Origin: Casuarius casuarius
Taxonomy: Eukaryota > Chordata > Aves > Casuariiformes > Casuariidae
Assembly: GCA_003342895.1 (NCBI GenBank)
Contig: PTFA01000005.1
Coordinates: 3,159,988-3,223,987, forward strand
Length of the DNA: 64,000 nt
Reading direction: 5' to 3'
Shown: piece after piece, positions 10,616-22,034 of the stretch
Position numbering within the stretch: position 1 is the first letter of the stretch
Layout: every line of letters starts with the position of its first letter
Made by a program: the position numbers and the translations under genes
Notes under the pieces: model-generated
Databases searched by the model: none
What the model was told of the DNA's origin: nothing
Seen by the model: only the letters and a program-made list of their open reading frames with translations

Positions 10616-13600
10616 CCGCGCTTCATAACTTTAATGAACCAGATATTGTCATATTCCACCATGGTGTTTGCAAAAGTGTGCTGACTTAATCTTCAAAGTT
10701 ATTTGCTTTTAATAACCTAAACAGTATGTTTATTGCAGAATTGTTGTTTTCTGTGCTGCAGTAAACCTTGTTTGACATTTTCAGTATTTTGTTGGTGAAT
10801 CAGCAGCTTTCTTTAGGTAGTTGTTGCAATAATTCTTTTCTAGACTGTCCCTAAGATTTTAGGCACACACCCCCATTTTTGTCTATGGACAGATGCCGTG
10901 TCCTCCTGAATCNAAATGAAGCACTTGAGGAACTTAGTTTAACTTAGCTGACTTTTTCCTGGAGTGTTTGCGGAGTGCTCTCCCAATAAGACTGTTCAGT
11001 CAGGGTGGCAAATAACCAGTTAGAAGACTGGACAGTGCTCAGAGCTGACATGATACTTTCATACCACAATTGCAGAAACAGCTGCAACCCTCCCGAAACT
11101 AAAAGTGGATAAGCACTTGCTTATTTCCACCTTTGCTTGTCCCCTTTGTTATTATTATTTAATAAATAACCTGTGGTTTACTATGTCTCTTGAAGTTACC
11201 TGTTCAATTGCAGCATATGAGCAGGAGCAAAATACCATAAACTTCTACCTNCTCTTGCAAAATGAAGGTCTGGCTATGATCTTAGGTAAGATCATGCAAC
11301 CCTTCTTTGTTAGGGTGTAGTGGAGAGCAATGCTATCTGAATCTTTCACAAGGAAAATATCAGCTCCTATTGGATAAGGAGTTGAGGGAACTGTGGTTGA
11401 GAACTGAGGGCTCTTTGTTTGCACTGACTCCTTGTTCTCCAAAGCTCAGTGAGACCTTCTAGGGCCAGAAGGCATTTCTTAAAACCATTTTCAATCATGC
11501 TGTCATACTCACCCACACTAAGGCAGGTATCTAGGTGGTCTGTCCAGCTTTCGGGCACTAAGATATATGCATCCAGGAGATCTGGCCAGGATTCCTGGTG
11601 GTGACATGGAGAACAAAGTGCCCAGCTGTTGAGTCCTCATTATGTTGTACAGATTTGTAATGGAAATGTTAAGATTGGCGTGAATGAAATATGAATGGAA
11701 ATGTGTGAGAAAGCAGCAGAAAAAATAGCAGATTAAGGGTTAAAAGAACGGCCTGCACTGATAATGAAGGAACACCATTTCCAGGACAGTTTCCAGCAGT
11801 AAAATGGGGGAATGTGCTGCTTACGTTTATGCAGACCAGAAGGCTTGCCTTCTGATAAGACCACAGCATAGACAGAACCTGCAGACATGGCAAGGAGTTG
11901 CTGTCCTGGTTTCGTTGTCCTGTGTTGCACACAGATAACCTTGGTCAGACTACTGGGACACACATGTCTCAGTGCTTGTGTGTATGTGGGTGTGAGAGAG
12001 TGACTGGATGAAATCTGTGAAAGTACAAGCACAAATGAGCAGAATCAACTTAGATTTTTTTTTCTTGTAAATAAGTATCTCCTTCCCCTTCAATAAGATC
12101 TGTACTGAGTTGTCTAATGCTAAATTTCTTATGTCTTCTGGGTTGCTCTTAGGTTGACAGCCATGTGCTGGTTCTGCGTGTGCTTTTTTGAGCCCTTGGG
12201 AGCTGACAGTAATTAGTTTGTCCATCCTATCCTACCTCAGGGAATCATTAAGATTTGTTCACTGTCTTTTATCTCCTTACCTGGCTGTCCTGAGAAACTG
12301 CATTTAGATGTACTGGGATCTTGATGAACTGCTAATCTAGGTGCTGTCAGCACGTTCCAGTCTATGGCCCTTCCGCTGCTATTTGTTTGTTCTGGTGCTT
12401 CCTCACCCAGACATTCCCATTCATTCTCCAGTCACGCCAGTCTTAATGTCTCTATTACGATTTTCTATGTTCTAACCAGTTATATCTGACTAGGAGCCAG
12501 ACTGATCTCTGAGGCTTTATTCTTAGAGTGGATGGGGCAAGTCAAGATGTTGTGGGCTTGGGAAAGCCCTCTTACCTTTCATATGCAGGCCCCCTTCCCT
12601 TGAAAGCAGGAACTGCTTTCATAACAATTCTCATTATATGCAGTCCCAGGAAGCCATTTTCCTGCCTTGCCTCTTCTCACCAGGAGATAGAGCATTGCCT
12701 ACCTCTCTTTTCTGTCTTCTGTTAAAACAAAGGAGGTATGCAGGAAGTACAGCCATGCTCCAGGGAGAGGCACAGAGGTAAAGGTGGAGAGACAATGGTG
12801 CAGTAGACGGGCGTTGTGAGTTACCCAGTGTGAGTAAATGCTATCTTATTGGTGCATGCGTACTGGGTACGTTTATCATTTGAAACCACATTACTAGCAT
12901 AGTACTGCTATGTTGTTCATCAGTAATGTAGTCCTGGGTTTCAGACTATGCTAGTGATCCTGTATCTTTGTAGTAGGGAAAAAAAAAATCTTAAGTCGTC
13001 TCCAAGTGAATAGAGGTAGAGAGGATATTCATTTAGGATGATCCAATTTGCTGGAGGTTCAAAAGATGATGAAACACTTGTCCTGGTCTTTGGATCACAG
13101 TATCTTTGCAAGCTGCAAGGATTGATGATAAGGCCAGACGTCCTTGCTATTTAGAATCTTAGAATCAACTGATTACTTGGTGGAAGATTGATATCTCAAA
13201 ACATAATCAATACTGACAGCACGAAGGAGATATCGCGGCATTTATTGATGAGAGAGAGAAAAGATGCAACAAAATAAATGCTTTATTCTGCGATTACTTT
13301 CTTTTTCAATGTACCACAAAACTCATAAGTGAGAATAGTTGTGTTCGTGCAGCTTCACTGTTAATAAGTGAAACATATTCTGAGTTTAAAACCTTCTAAA
13401 TCTGAAAAATTCACAAATTCTTATTACCTACAGCATCTAATTGTTTTTAATTTCTTTGACTTTGGCAGACTGTCCAGTTATAAGAACAATTAAGTGTGTG
13501 AAACTGATGGTTTTCAGCATCTACNCAGAATGAAATTTTCTCTGTATTCAACTAGTCTCAAATATTGTCACATTCAACAAATAACTTATATTTTAAAATC

Positions 13601-15795
13601 CTCAAGGACTTTAATCGTTTGTTGCTTATGTGGAGTTTTTCTTAATGTGTGGTTTTGATAATACAGTTGAGCAGTTCTAAGAGCTTGCTGCTGAAGTAAG
13701 ACAATCTGGTCTTCCTTTCTCTTTGTCCAGACTTCCCACTCGCACCTTCCCCCATGCTACTGCTGGGCCTTATGTGAACCTACAGTGAGCCACTGTTCCC
13801 TTGTAAACTATTGCCCTACCATGTTGAGTAGGATTTTTTCTTGGTTTAGTGAGCCAAACTAGCTAAACAGATGGTCAGGTAACAGCAGACTAGCATAAAG
13901 AAAAATAGGTGGAGTGTGCAGATGAGATGGCTTGGATGCGACAGGGTGGGCCTTCTCTCATCAAATTGTACCATTAGACTATTTCACAATGCTTTTAGAG
14001 AAGAGATTAAATTAGCCAGAATAAAAAGTTGTGCCATAAGAACTGAATTGTAGGTATGCAGCTTCACAACTGGTTCTGCAGTACAGTTCAGATATCAGAT
14101 GATATTTATGGTAATATGAAATGTCTATTTAAGCCATTTAGTCAGCATTTCTAATCAAGCAGCTATCTCAAAATTCATTTAAAAATGGTAACTGAACTTC
14201 ACTCTTGTACTGAGACTGGCTTAGTTNGATCTTGTCTCGATAGTTGTGATTTCTTGTGCGTTTTAGTAGTAGTAGTAGTAGTAGCAGCAGCAGCAGCAGC
14301 TAATTTTTCTATACTTTTAGTCTGAGTCTTATTAAAACTTCTGTAAACTGAGCTTAATTTCTTTCAATAACAGCATGGTTCTAGTACATTTGAGGGCCTC
14401 ACAGTATGTTGAATGATGAATCTGAAAATTTTTATTCATTTGCTATTTAGCTTTCAAAATAAGGGGCTGTTTCTGAAGGCTGAGAAAGTATGCATTTCCT
14501 AAAAATGAATGAGGTATCAGAGTTGAAGACNGAATAACTTTGTCCTGAAACAAGAATAAGTGTCAGTAGAGAGAGCTTCTTTCTGTAACGTGCCTGCTGG
14601 GAAGACCAAACTCGGCAACTATGTTTTCCTATTTGAAGTTTAATGCCATTTGCTTTGGTTGCAAAAAATCACATCCCTATCTTGAAACAGAACAAAATCT
14701 ATGTAGGGATAAATCTCCTGGAGCCTAGGATGTAATGTGCATAAGTTCACCTGGGATACCAGGAAAAAATTAGGATAATGGAAAAGCAATCAATGCTGTG
14801 CTACAGTGTAAGTTTCTTCCAGTGTAGGTTTTAATATTTTACCCCATTTTACTAGTAAAAATTGTATGGCATAGTCAAACATAATCACAGAACGATGTGT
14901 GCCAATGGTTAAGTCTCATAGCAGATGGTTTTGCTGAGGGCTGTCAAATGCTGACTACTTGGTTCAACAGTTTGCATTTCTGTGGATAACTTTTTAAACA
15001 AGTATATTGCTGTAGCTGAAAGTTCTTTAAGATAAATTAAATTCTCATTACAGTGGATATCTACTGCATTGTAAATGCACTGTTGTTTGACTAGTCAATC
15101 AACTTCTTTATTTAGCTATTGCTGTGTCATGTCACTGATTCTATTCTAGGAAGTTCACTACTTTGTTGGTAAGAGCATATTTAGTGCAAACAGTCTTGNG
15201 GGTTGAGTCATCTCTCTCCATTGGTCCTCTATTACCCATTGAGCCAGAGCAATACTTAATTTTCTCGGCCTTTCCGGGAGTGAGAAAGAGCTTATAGTGA
15301 AGAAGTGCAGTAGTGTTAGGAGACGGCCAGTAGGTTTTATATTGGTCTTTTAGTTGCCAGCATGGCTAGCAAATGTGTTCTGTCAGTTCAAGAAATGTTT
15401 AGGTCAGTTCTACAGTTCTTGTCCAAAAGTCATGATTTGCCCTTTTAAATATTCTAGAAATAGTCTCTGATAGAAATCAGCTTGTAATAGTAAAGATGAT
15501 AAATGCTAAAATTCTGGTAATGCTATTACATTGCTCTTCTGTTAAAATGCTTAATAAAGAAACTCAGGCCTTGGGCTACACAACNAAGCTGCTATTAGCT
15601 TGAAAAACTAGGGTCTCTTAACAGGAAGTCTATTTTGTTTTCTTTTGACTTAAGTGAATAGGAGGTTGAAGGCTAATCACTAATAAAGCTCTTAAAATGG
15701 TTTTTATCTGGGAAAAGGAGACAAACTGGTTCATGCAAAAAATAAGTTAGTGAATACCATATTTCTTTACCCATTTGTCTACTTTCCCCCTAAGA
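10616..15795. other. Intron sequence, no gene seen
   Basis: Over 5 kb of AT-rich sequence with several N bases. Open frames are short and without domains. The only distinct item is the compound microsatellite at 14264-14300. Confidence 0.45.
14264..14300. repeat. Compound (TAG)n-(CAG)n microsatellite
   Basis: A run of about seven TAG triplets changes directly into about six CAG triplets. The switch suggests that a single T/C change spread by slippage. It lies in non-coding intron. Confidence 0.9.
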
Positions 15796-18147
15796 GTATG
15801 GAAAATAAATCTTGGCACATGAAGCTATATCTTGCGCTTCAAGGCTAAGCATTAGATTCAGTAACACTTGTGTTACCTTTCAAATATGATGACTCCTTAC
15901 ATTCTTTTTGAGTTACTGTTCTCTTAGTCACCCTTGGGGATTACATGGTAGTTACTGAAGGCAAAGAGTTTCAGGGCACTTCCTTGAAACCTCATTTCCC
16001 TTTCTTTCTTGAGTCGTAATTGAAGATTTATTGTATATTGCTTTGGCTTCTGTGAGAGTGTAGTTGAAACCTAGTTAAGCTGATCTAAGTGTGACTCACT
16101 TCCGATATGCAAAGACTTTGTAATGCGTTTCTTATCTCTACCTTCATGCTTAGGAAATCAAAACTTCGCTCAACTGTTAGTTATATGGTCAAGAAAGACA
16201 TTGTGCTTTGTACTGATACCTTATAGGCAATACTTTATCACACTGTACAAATTGTATTAATTGTGCAGCTTTATCAGTCTTAATTATTTGGTTAGCTTTT
16301 GTTGTTTCTTGTTTTCGTAGAGGCCACGTAACACCCGATATTTGCAACTGGTATAATGCGTTTGGTCCTAGTCATATCTCCACTTTCCAAAGCACGTGTT
16401 CTTATCTTTGTCAGATTTTGGGCCTTGAATCACTGTTGTCTATAGATGAACAGTCTGAACTGGTTGTCACTACAGACGATTCTAATGTGCCTGGCTTCAA
16501 TCAATTGAAAAAAGTCATTGCTCCTAGGGAGGTACTTTGAAGACTATAAATAGAAAAAATGTTATGCATGAAAGCCGGAAATAAACAAATCTGTGTTTAA
16601 TGAAGAAGTTATTTTTCCTGACAGTGGCTATGCAGTGGAGAAGCTAGACAGTTAGTGAGTATGTCCATCCTGCATGCAAAAAATTGAGTCCTTTGAGGAA
16701 AACATAGTGCATGGAGACAGTCCTCTTCAGTTGTAATTCAGGTGAACAGTTTACATACATAAACCCAGAAAGATGCCGGTTCTTACTTGGCACTGAAGTT
16801 TTTCTTTTTTTTTTTTCTTTTCTTTTCTTTTTTTTTTAAGCTTTAGTGTCTGGCTTGACTTAAAATTATGAAAGAGTGGGAACACAGAATAAAACTGTAA
16901 TTTAAATTCCCATATGCGAAATACATATCGGAAAGTGTACATATCCACTACTGTCAGCAAAGCATTTTGGCCTTGGTATGATGCCATGTTCAACCACTTC
17001 CAGGCCCAAGACAGATCTTATCTGGCCAGCTAAAAACACAGCAGAGCAAGCTTAGGTCAGGCTGGACTCATCTGCAGCAGCCTTGATGCCACCTGCATTC
17101 TCCATCAGTCTGTCACAGGGCAGCCATGGCACTGGGGCTCAAGGGTCAATTTATGGCTGTCAGTACCTTTGATGCCTTCTGCACCCTGGATTTCATCATG
17201 GTGTTCTGTGACAGCTGATTGATTAGCAGGGTGTGGTTATGCTGGGGAAGTAGATGAACCTTTGCCTGATTCAAGCACCTGTTAACTAAAATCGATAAAA
17301 CAATAGTTCTAAACAAAACACTCCTTACACAAGAGTAACTTGCACGCTTACAGCACATGTGTCTCAGATGTGACCTCTACAGTTAAATACTATCTGCAGC
17401 CCCGTTACAGCTACACCAGAGAAGCAATGCTCCCGTGTACCTACTGGGAGAGAGCACATGTGTGTTTTCTGTCACACTGTTAGGTATGGGGTTGTGCTGA
17501 TGAAACTTCACATCAGGGTATGATGCATAGTGTACTTCATCCAAGTCCACTGGTAAGGCAGAAGCTTCAATGCTCAGGAAAAGTAGTTTGTCTACTGGTG
17601 GCTATTCCTCCTGGGTCATTGAGGGGTATTCCCCAAAGCTGTGTGCACTGGCATTCTTATCCTACCAGCTGTAGTTATTCAGGCCATTTGCTAAGGGTGG
17701 ACTATAAAAGCACCCCCAGAATAAATAAGTATCAGTTAAGGTCTGCAGTACCCCTTTCTCTGACCCTTAAGTCAATGCTCGCAGTGTGGGGGGTCCAAGA
17801 GGCGTTCCATCTTGTGTATTGAGGTAGCCTGGAGAAGGATGTTTGCCTCCATAGCAGTCAGTTTTCAGACGGTGGCCTCTTCATTGCTGATCCTCTGCTG
17901 CTGGTCCCACTTTGTAGTTTGCGAGCTTTTTATCCCCTTTACTTTCTGTGACCTGTCATTTTCTGTATGTGCTCACTGCACTCAGACTGGTTGTCAATGT
18001 TCCCCGATGAATCACGGAAACTGTTTGGGGGGTGACCAGTTTACTTGATGTTCCCTGATGTTGTTGCATTTACCATTTGGACAGAATGGCCAACATGTTT
18101 ATCCTAAATCAGCAGTTTGTTTACTTCCTAGTCTTGCTGCAGAAATG
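15796..18147 (+). repeat. Segmental duplication, copy A
   Basis: Bases 15823-18147 match 31677-35371 almost perfectly once a 1.37 kb LTR insertion in the second copy is removed (2325 against 2326 bases). The 28 bases at 15796-15823 are also repeated, with one mismatch, at 28137-28164, immediately right of the provirus. Copy A lacks the 3.5 kb block at 28165-31676 that separates these two parts in copy B. Its right end is also the left end of the ERV 5' LTR. It contains no gene; its contents include a pyrimidine-rich tract near 16800 and an interspersed repeat from about 17460. Confidence 0.9.
17460..18147 (+). repeat. Interspersed repeat, copy 2, cut by the provirus
   Basis: Related to the element at 2931-3430 through the word AGAAGGATGTTTGCCTC at about 17835 and the following TTTTCAGAC segment. 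In the duplicated copy at 35036 onward the repeat continues past the duplication edge to about 35490. Here it stops abruptly at the LTR boundary (18146). The provirus therefore interrupts a pre-existing repeat. The left limit is approximate. Confidence 0.5.
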
Positions 18148-18993
18148 ATCTGGAGGACAGACAAGGCAATGCTTATGTCAAAGGCCTGCTGAAGAGAGGA
18201 AGGTATCACTGTTCATAGATGGGGAGCAGGACCGGGTGCAGACCGGGTAGTCTCTCCCTGCTTGTGGACACACGCCCCAGCCTGTGCAGGATACGATAAC
18301 AATGCCTTTGTCACCACCTCCACTGTTATCTGCTACCAACCACTTGTGGCCTAAACCAATGTCAAGAGCCTGACCCACATTGAAGCTGCCCCATGAATCA
18401 AGTGAAAGGGGAACTGATGCCCACCTACAACTACGTGCTGATTAGGCATGAAAACTCGTGATAAAGGTCTCCACTCTTTAGTTCTTTAAATCTATAGAAA
18501 CAAGGGTGTTTCGTTGAATCATGTGGCCTTTCCTTCCCCTTTTCCCTTCCCTTTTGAAGACCCAGCCAGCGGGTTGAGCCCAGAGGAGTGTATCAGAGTG
18601 ATATAGGTTCTGGCTACTGATACAAGGAAGCCAAGAAACCTAATCACAGAAGACATACGCCATAGGAACATATAAAATGTGGCAGTAACAGCAGTTATGT
18701 GGAGCTCCCACTCAGCTGGTCTGGAACCCCTTATTGTGTTCTGCACCTACTCAATGACCCTGCCCGACATGGAACAGGTTGTACTAACCCTGATACATCT
18801 CTTTATGTATTGTAGCATGTTATCTTTATCCTGCTAAATACGGAACTTGTTAGATTGTTTAAACTCTTTTGCTTAAGGATACTGGTGCATTTAATAAATA
18901 TCTGGAACCTGGTAACTGCCTGGCTGTTTGGTCAGTGAAGCGCGAAAGGAAAAATACATGTCACCTCGCTTGCCACGAGCGACATCCGTGACA
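18146..18993 (+). repeat. 5' LTR of ERV-S1
   Basis: 848 bases, starting TGATCTGGAGG and ending CCGTGACA. It contains a TATA box (TATAAAA at 18671) and a polyadenylation signal (AATAAA at 18893). The body from about 18178 to 18970 is almost identical to the 3' LTR (about two differences seen), but the first 35 bases and the last 20 differ clearly. Open frames on the minus strand of the LTR are fortuitous. Confidence 0.9.
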
Positions 18994-18997
18994 TTAT

Positions 18998-19015
18998 TGG
19001 CGTAGTTGGCAGCAT
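18998..19015 (+). other. Primer binding site, tRNA-Ser-like
   Basis: TGGCGTAGTTGGCAGCAT lies four bases after the LTR end. It matches 16 of 18 bases of the complement of the 3' end of vertebrate tRNA-Ser (TGGCGTAGTCGGCAGGAT). The second ERV in the window (37624) uses the same tRNA type with two different mismatches, which supports the call. Confidence 0.8.
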
Positions 19016-19225
19016 TTCTCACAGTAAACCGGGATAACCAGTGAATTTACCACTGGTGAATCAGACCCCGTGTTTGGGTATAATTGGGGTGTGAGCCCCA
19101 CCACCCCCAGTCCCTCTAACATCTGAGAAACAACTGGAACCTAAGGGGGTTCACACTTTTGATAAAAGATAGTTACTTAGTTGCCCGACCCTTGACCGGT
19201 GAAGCAATATTACTAGAGCAACACC

Positions 19226-20878
19226 ATGTCCTTAAGCAATTTTTTACAGAAGTTTAATTGTAAACTCTCAGTCCCAGGACTGGAATGGGCAAAGTATAAT
19301 TGGAAAGATGAGGATAAAGTTGTTCAAAGGATAGAACAATTACATAAAGAACAAAAACAGGAAAAAGGAAAAGGAATTATTTGCTCTGTTTTGGACACAT
19401 GTTTAATGTGTGCACAAAAGGAACATGATCAACAACCCGACCCCCCCCTTTCAAGTCAGTATATAAAGATATAAATGCAGAATTGACACAAGCTAAGTTA
19501 TCCCTCAATACTGAGGAACTTAACCAAGAAAAAAAAAGAACAATGTAAAGCAAAAAATTATCAGCAGGAGGCATGTAACCAGAGGAGATATGTGATAGGT
19601 TTAGAAGCTACCAATAGTGCTCTACAAAGGGAGCTAGAACAAGTAAAAAGGGAAAAAGAAGAATATAAAACTGCTCTCGCTGAGGCTGAAGCCCAAGAGC
19701 GACGGCTACAGGCAAAACTAAATGTATTAGCATCCCAGGTTCCCCTCGCGCGTAATAGAGCAAAGATCCAAAAGTTGATTGCCTGTGTTGACCATGAAAC
19801 ATGGGACGGAGACATAGGGGACTCTGATGGTGGAGAGGGTAGTCTTTCGGAAGCTGCCTTATGACCAGTTGTTAAAACAGAAGTAGTAACAGAGGCTGGA
19901 GAGGATGACCACCCTAGGGCAGTAACCACTACAACCCAGACGATACCCTGCTCTCCAGCTGAATTAGCTATATTACAAGAAAAATACTCACGGAGGCCCC
20001 AAGAGTCAGAGATGGAATACGTTTGGAGAGTCTCTTTGTCTGGGGAGACCAGATCATGCTTAGTGATGTGGAGGCCAGCGGATTCTGGGGACCCGGAGCT
20101 TTCCTCAATTCATTTCCCAGACAAGGGGGTCATTCATTAACTGCCCGTGTCACTTATTGGGCAGGGGGTTTAGACCCTATAGATAGAGGGGACCCCCTGG
20201 TCATTTGAATGGCAGGATTCTTGGATTTAACTGAATCCATACAGAAAGCTGCTTGCATACAGGCCATGTATGAACGAGGCCTGATTGCTGAATCCCCTAT
20301 GTTAGCATCAGTTGACCCAGACAGGCTTACCCCTCTGCTTAGAGGGTTACCAGACAGCCTGAAAACATATGTAGCTGCTATTCAAGACCATATTCAGGGC
20401 GCAATAAACACAAGTGATTTTGCCCAACCAGGCCTACCACTACCACCTATCTCCACTTGGAATGAGTTAATACAGGATATCATTAACTACGGCTGCCGCA
20501 TGGGGTGGGCCGATCGACATTGGTGTCCTCATGAGCCCCCCAAACGAGACAATCAGGAAGGTCCGATTCCTGCAACCTCATAGTACTGAAACATCACTAA
20601 AACTCCGGGATAATCTTACACACAACTATAAAGGAGGGGGGCCGAAGTTTGATCCTGAACAAAATAAATTATGGCGCAAAGGCCTAGAACTGGGCATTCC
20701 CAAACAAGTGCTACATCACACTTCTACATCCGATTTACGGAAGCTAGTACAATTAGTAGCTAAGGAGCAATCAATCAAATTGACTATTGGACCACCCCAG
20801 CATCACCACCTGTCGCAGCCCGAAAGGAGTTGTTCAGAACGACCTCCCTCCCCTTGGGACCAACGACCAAGTTCGTGA
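19226..20878 (+). pseudogene. gag: gag pseudogene of ERV-S1
   Basis: Gag forms the virus core. The frame opens at ATG 19226 with a Trp-containing N-terminal part. A Lys/Glu-rich coiled-coil-like segment (about 19592-19760) follows, and then a stretch shared with the second ERV, including D-x-x-x-WDGDI near 19789. A capsid-like region (about 20010-20580) carries FWGPGAFL and TYWAGGLDP-type words; the second ERV has clear counterparts. Breaks: frame shifts at a C run (19441-19448), an A run (19529-19537) and a G run near 20041; in-frame TGA at 19862 and 20206. The last frame (20531-20878) overlaps the previous one and is truncated at the nested antisense LTR. No zinc knuckle was seen in what remains. 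Some homopolymer shifts could be assembly errors. Confidence 0.75.
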
Positions 20879-22010
20879 TGCCCTTGGACTGAATTAACGT
20901 GAAATGACACCAGCCAAGCACTTTTAAGATTTATTAATACAAAGATAAGGCATGTGGTCAAATAGGATAATTCAATGGCGAATACTGCAACTAGCTAGAC
21001 AAGTCCCGTGCCACACGTTTCAAACAGATATTACCAACATTCAACAAAAGAGAGGGAAAAAGAGAGGAAAGGGGGGGGGCGGAGAGAGAGAGAGAAATAT
21101 ATCACCACCCGTGGATCCAGCGGCGTCCCGTGGAGTCTCGGCGGTGGGCGGGGCTCCTGTCTGGTGGTAGGTGGGTCCTCTTCACCCTGGGTGTAAGTTT
21201 TGGCGACGCGCGTGCGGTAATTACAACTCGAGCAGGGTCCGACCCTAGGTTCCTGCTGAAAAGCTCGGAGCCAAAATCAAGGCAAATTAAATAAATAAAT
21301 TGTAATGGCACGCATGCAGTGGTTACAGCTCGAGTTGGGTACCNCCGAAGAGGGACCCTGAACAAAGAGATCCCTGGGCAATTATAGCTTTTTCAAGTGA
21401 AGTTTCCCACCCCCACGTGGTAGTTCAGACCAATAGTAATTTTTTGGGTCTGGGGTCTCTTGCTCCTTATTGGATCTCATCGTTGTTCCTAGGCAGGCTG
21501 TTGCTTTTCTCCCTTATCTTTTCTGTTGCAGTTTCTGCAGACAGGTGTGTCTTCCTTCCTTGGGTCCCACCATCATCTCTTAAGGTCTTGACTAAGAGGT
21601 GGTGACTCCAGCAATTAGCACTGTTTCAGCAGTGCACAGGAATGGAAATTGCTGGTAACTCCCTTATCGTTCCCACCTGCACCAGCTCTGGGCCCCTTTC
21701 TCACTGAACTAGGGAGTGCGGCCTAAGGCTTCCGCAAATTTAGCCACTCATGCCAAGCAAGTTTCATAGAAGTTGTGCTAAAAATGGACAATAATTTACA
21801 GTCCAGATCCCAAAGTCTCTGCCCGATTGTGGTCTCGTTCAGTGCAGGCTCGGTGTGTCCCGGGTGGTCGCAGGGAGACCATCTCGGGGGTCGCAGCAGC
21901 CCAGTCCTGTTTCTGCCAGGGACAGATGGCTTGTTCGGGGTTATGGCCTGCCTGCACCTCATGCACCAAGAAATATTTAAGGCAAAAAATTCATTCATCT
22001 GTCCACCACA
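20876..22010 (-). repeat. Antisense solo LTR nested inside ERV-S1
   Basis: On the minus strand it begins TGTGGTGGACAG (at 22010) and ends GGGCATCA (at 20876). Its 5' three quarters are homologous to the plus-strand LTR at 33207: shared GGACAGATGA start, GAACAAGCCATCTGT-like word, and the CTCGAG and GGGTCGGACCC segments. Its 3' quarter is unrelated to that LTR and carries its own AATAAA (about 20930-20940, minus strand). It includes a GA-rich simple tract at 21046-21094 and a duplicated segment around the CTCGAG words. No short target duplication was identified. It separates gag from protease. Confidence 0.75.
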
Positions 22011-22034
22011 CCACCCGAGGATAATAAGGACCTT

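Noticed and set aside
16751..16993. Identical 80-codon minus-strand frames in both duplicates (also 32605-32847)
   Set aside because: Identity reflects the duplication. The frame crosses a pyrimidine homopolymer tract that yields a Lys/Glu run and has no domain.
18178..18746. Minus-strand open frames in the 5' LTR, repeated in the 3' LTR
   Set aside because: Their near-identity comes only from the LTR repeat. They have no motif and no independent evidence of coding.
19441..20045. Programmed frameshifting at homopolymer runs in gag
   Set aside because: The shifts at the C, A and G runs lie within the gag body, not at a gag-pro or pro-pol boundary. Decay or base-calling error is simpler.
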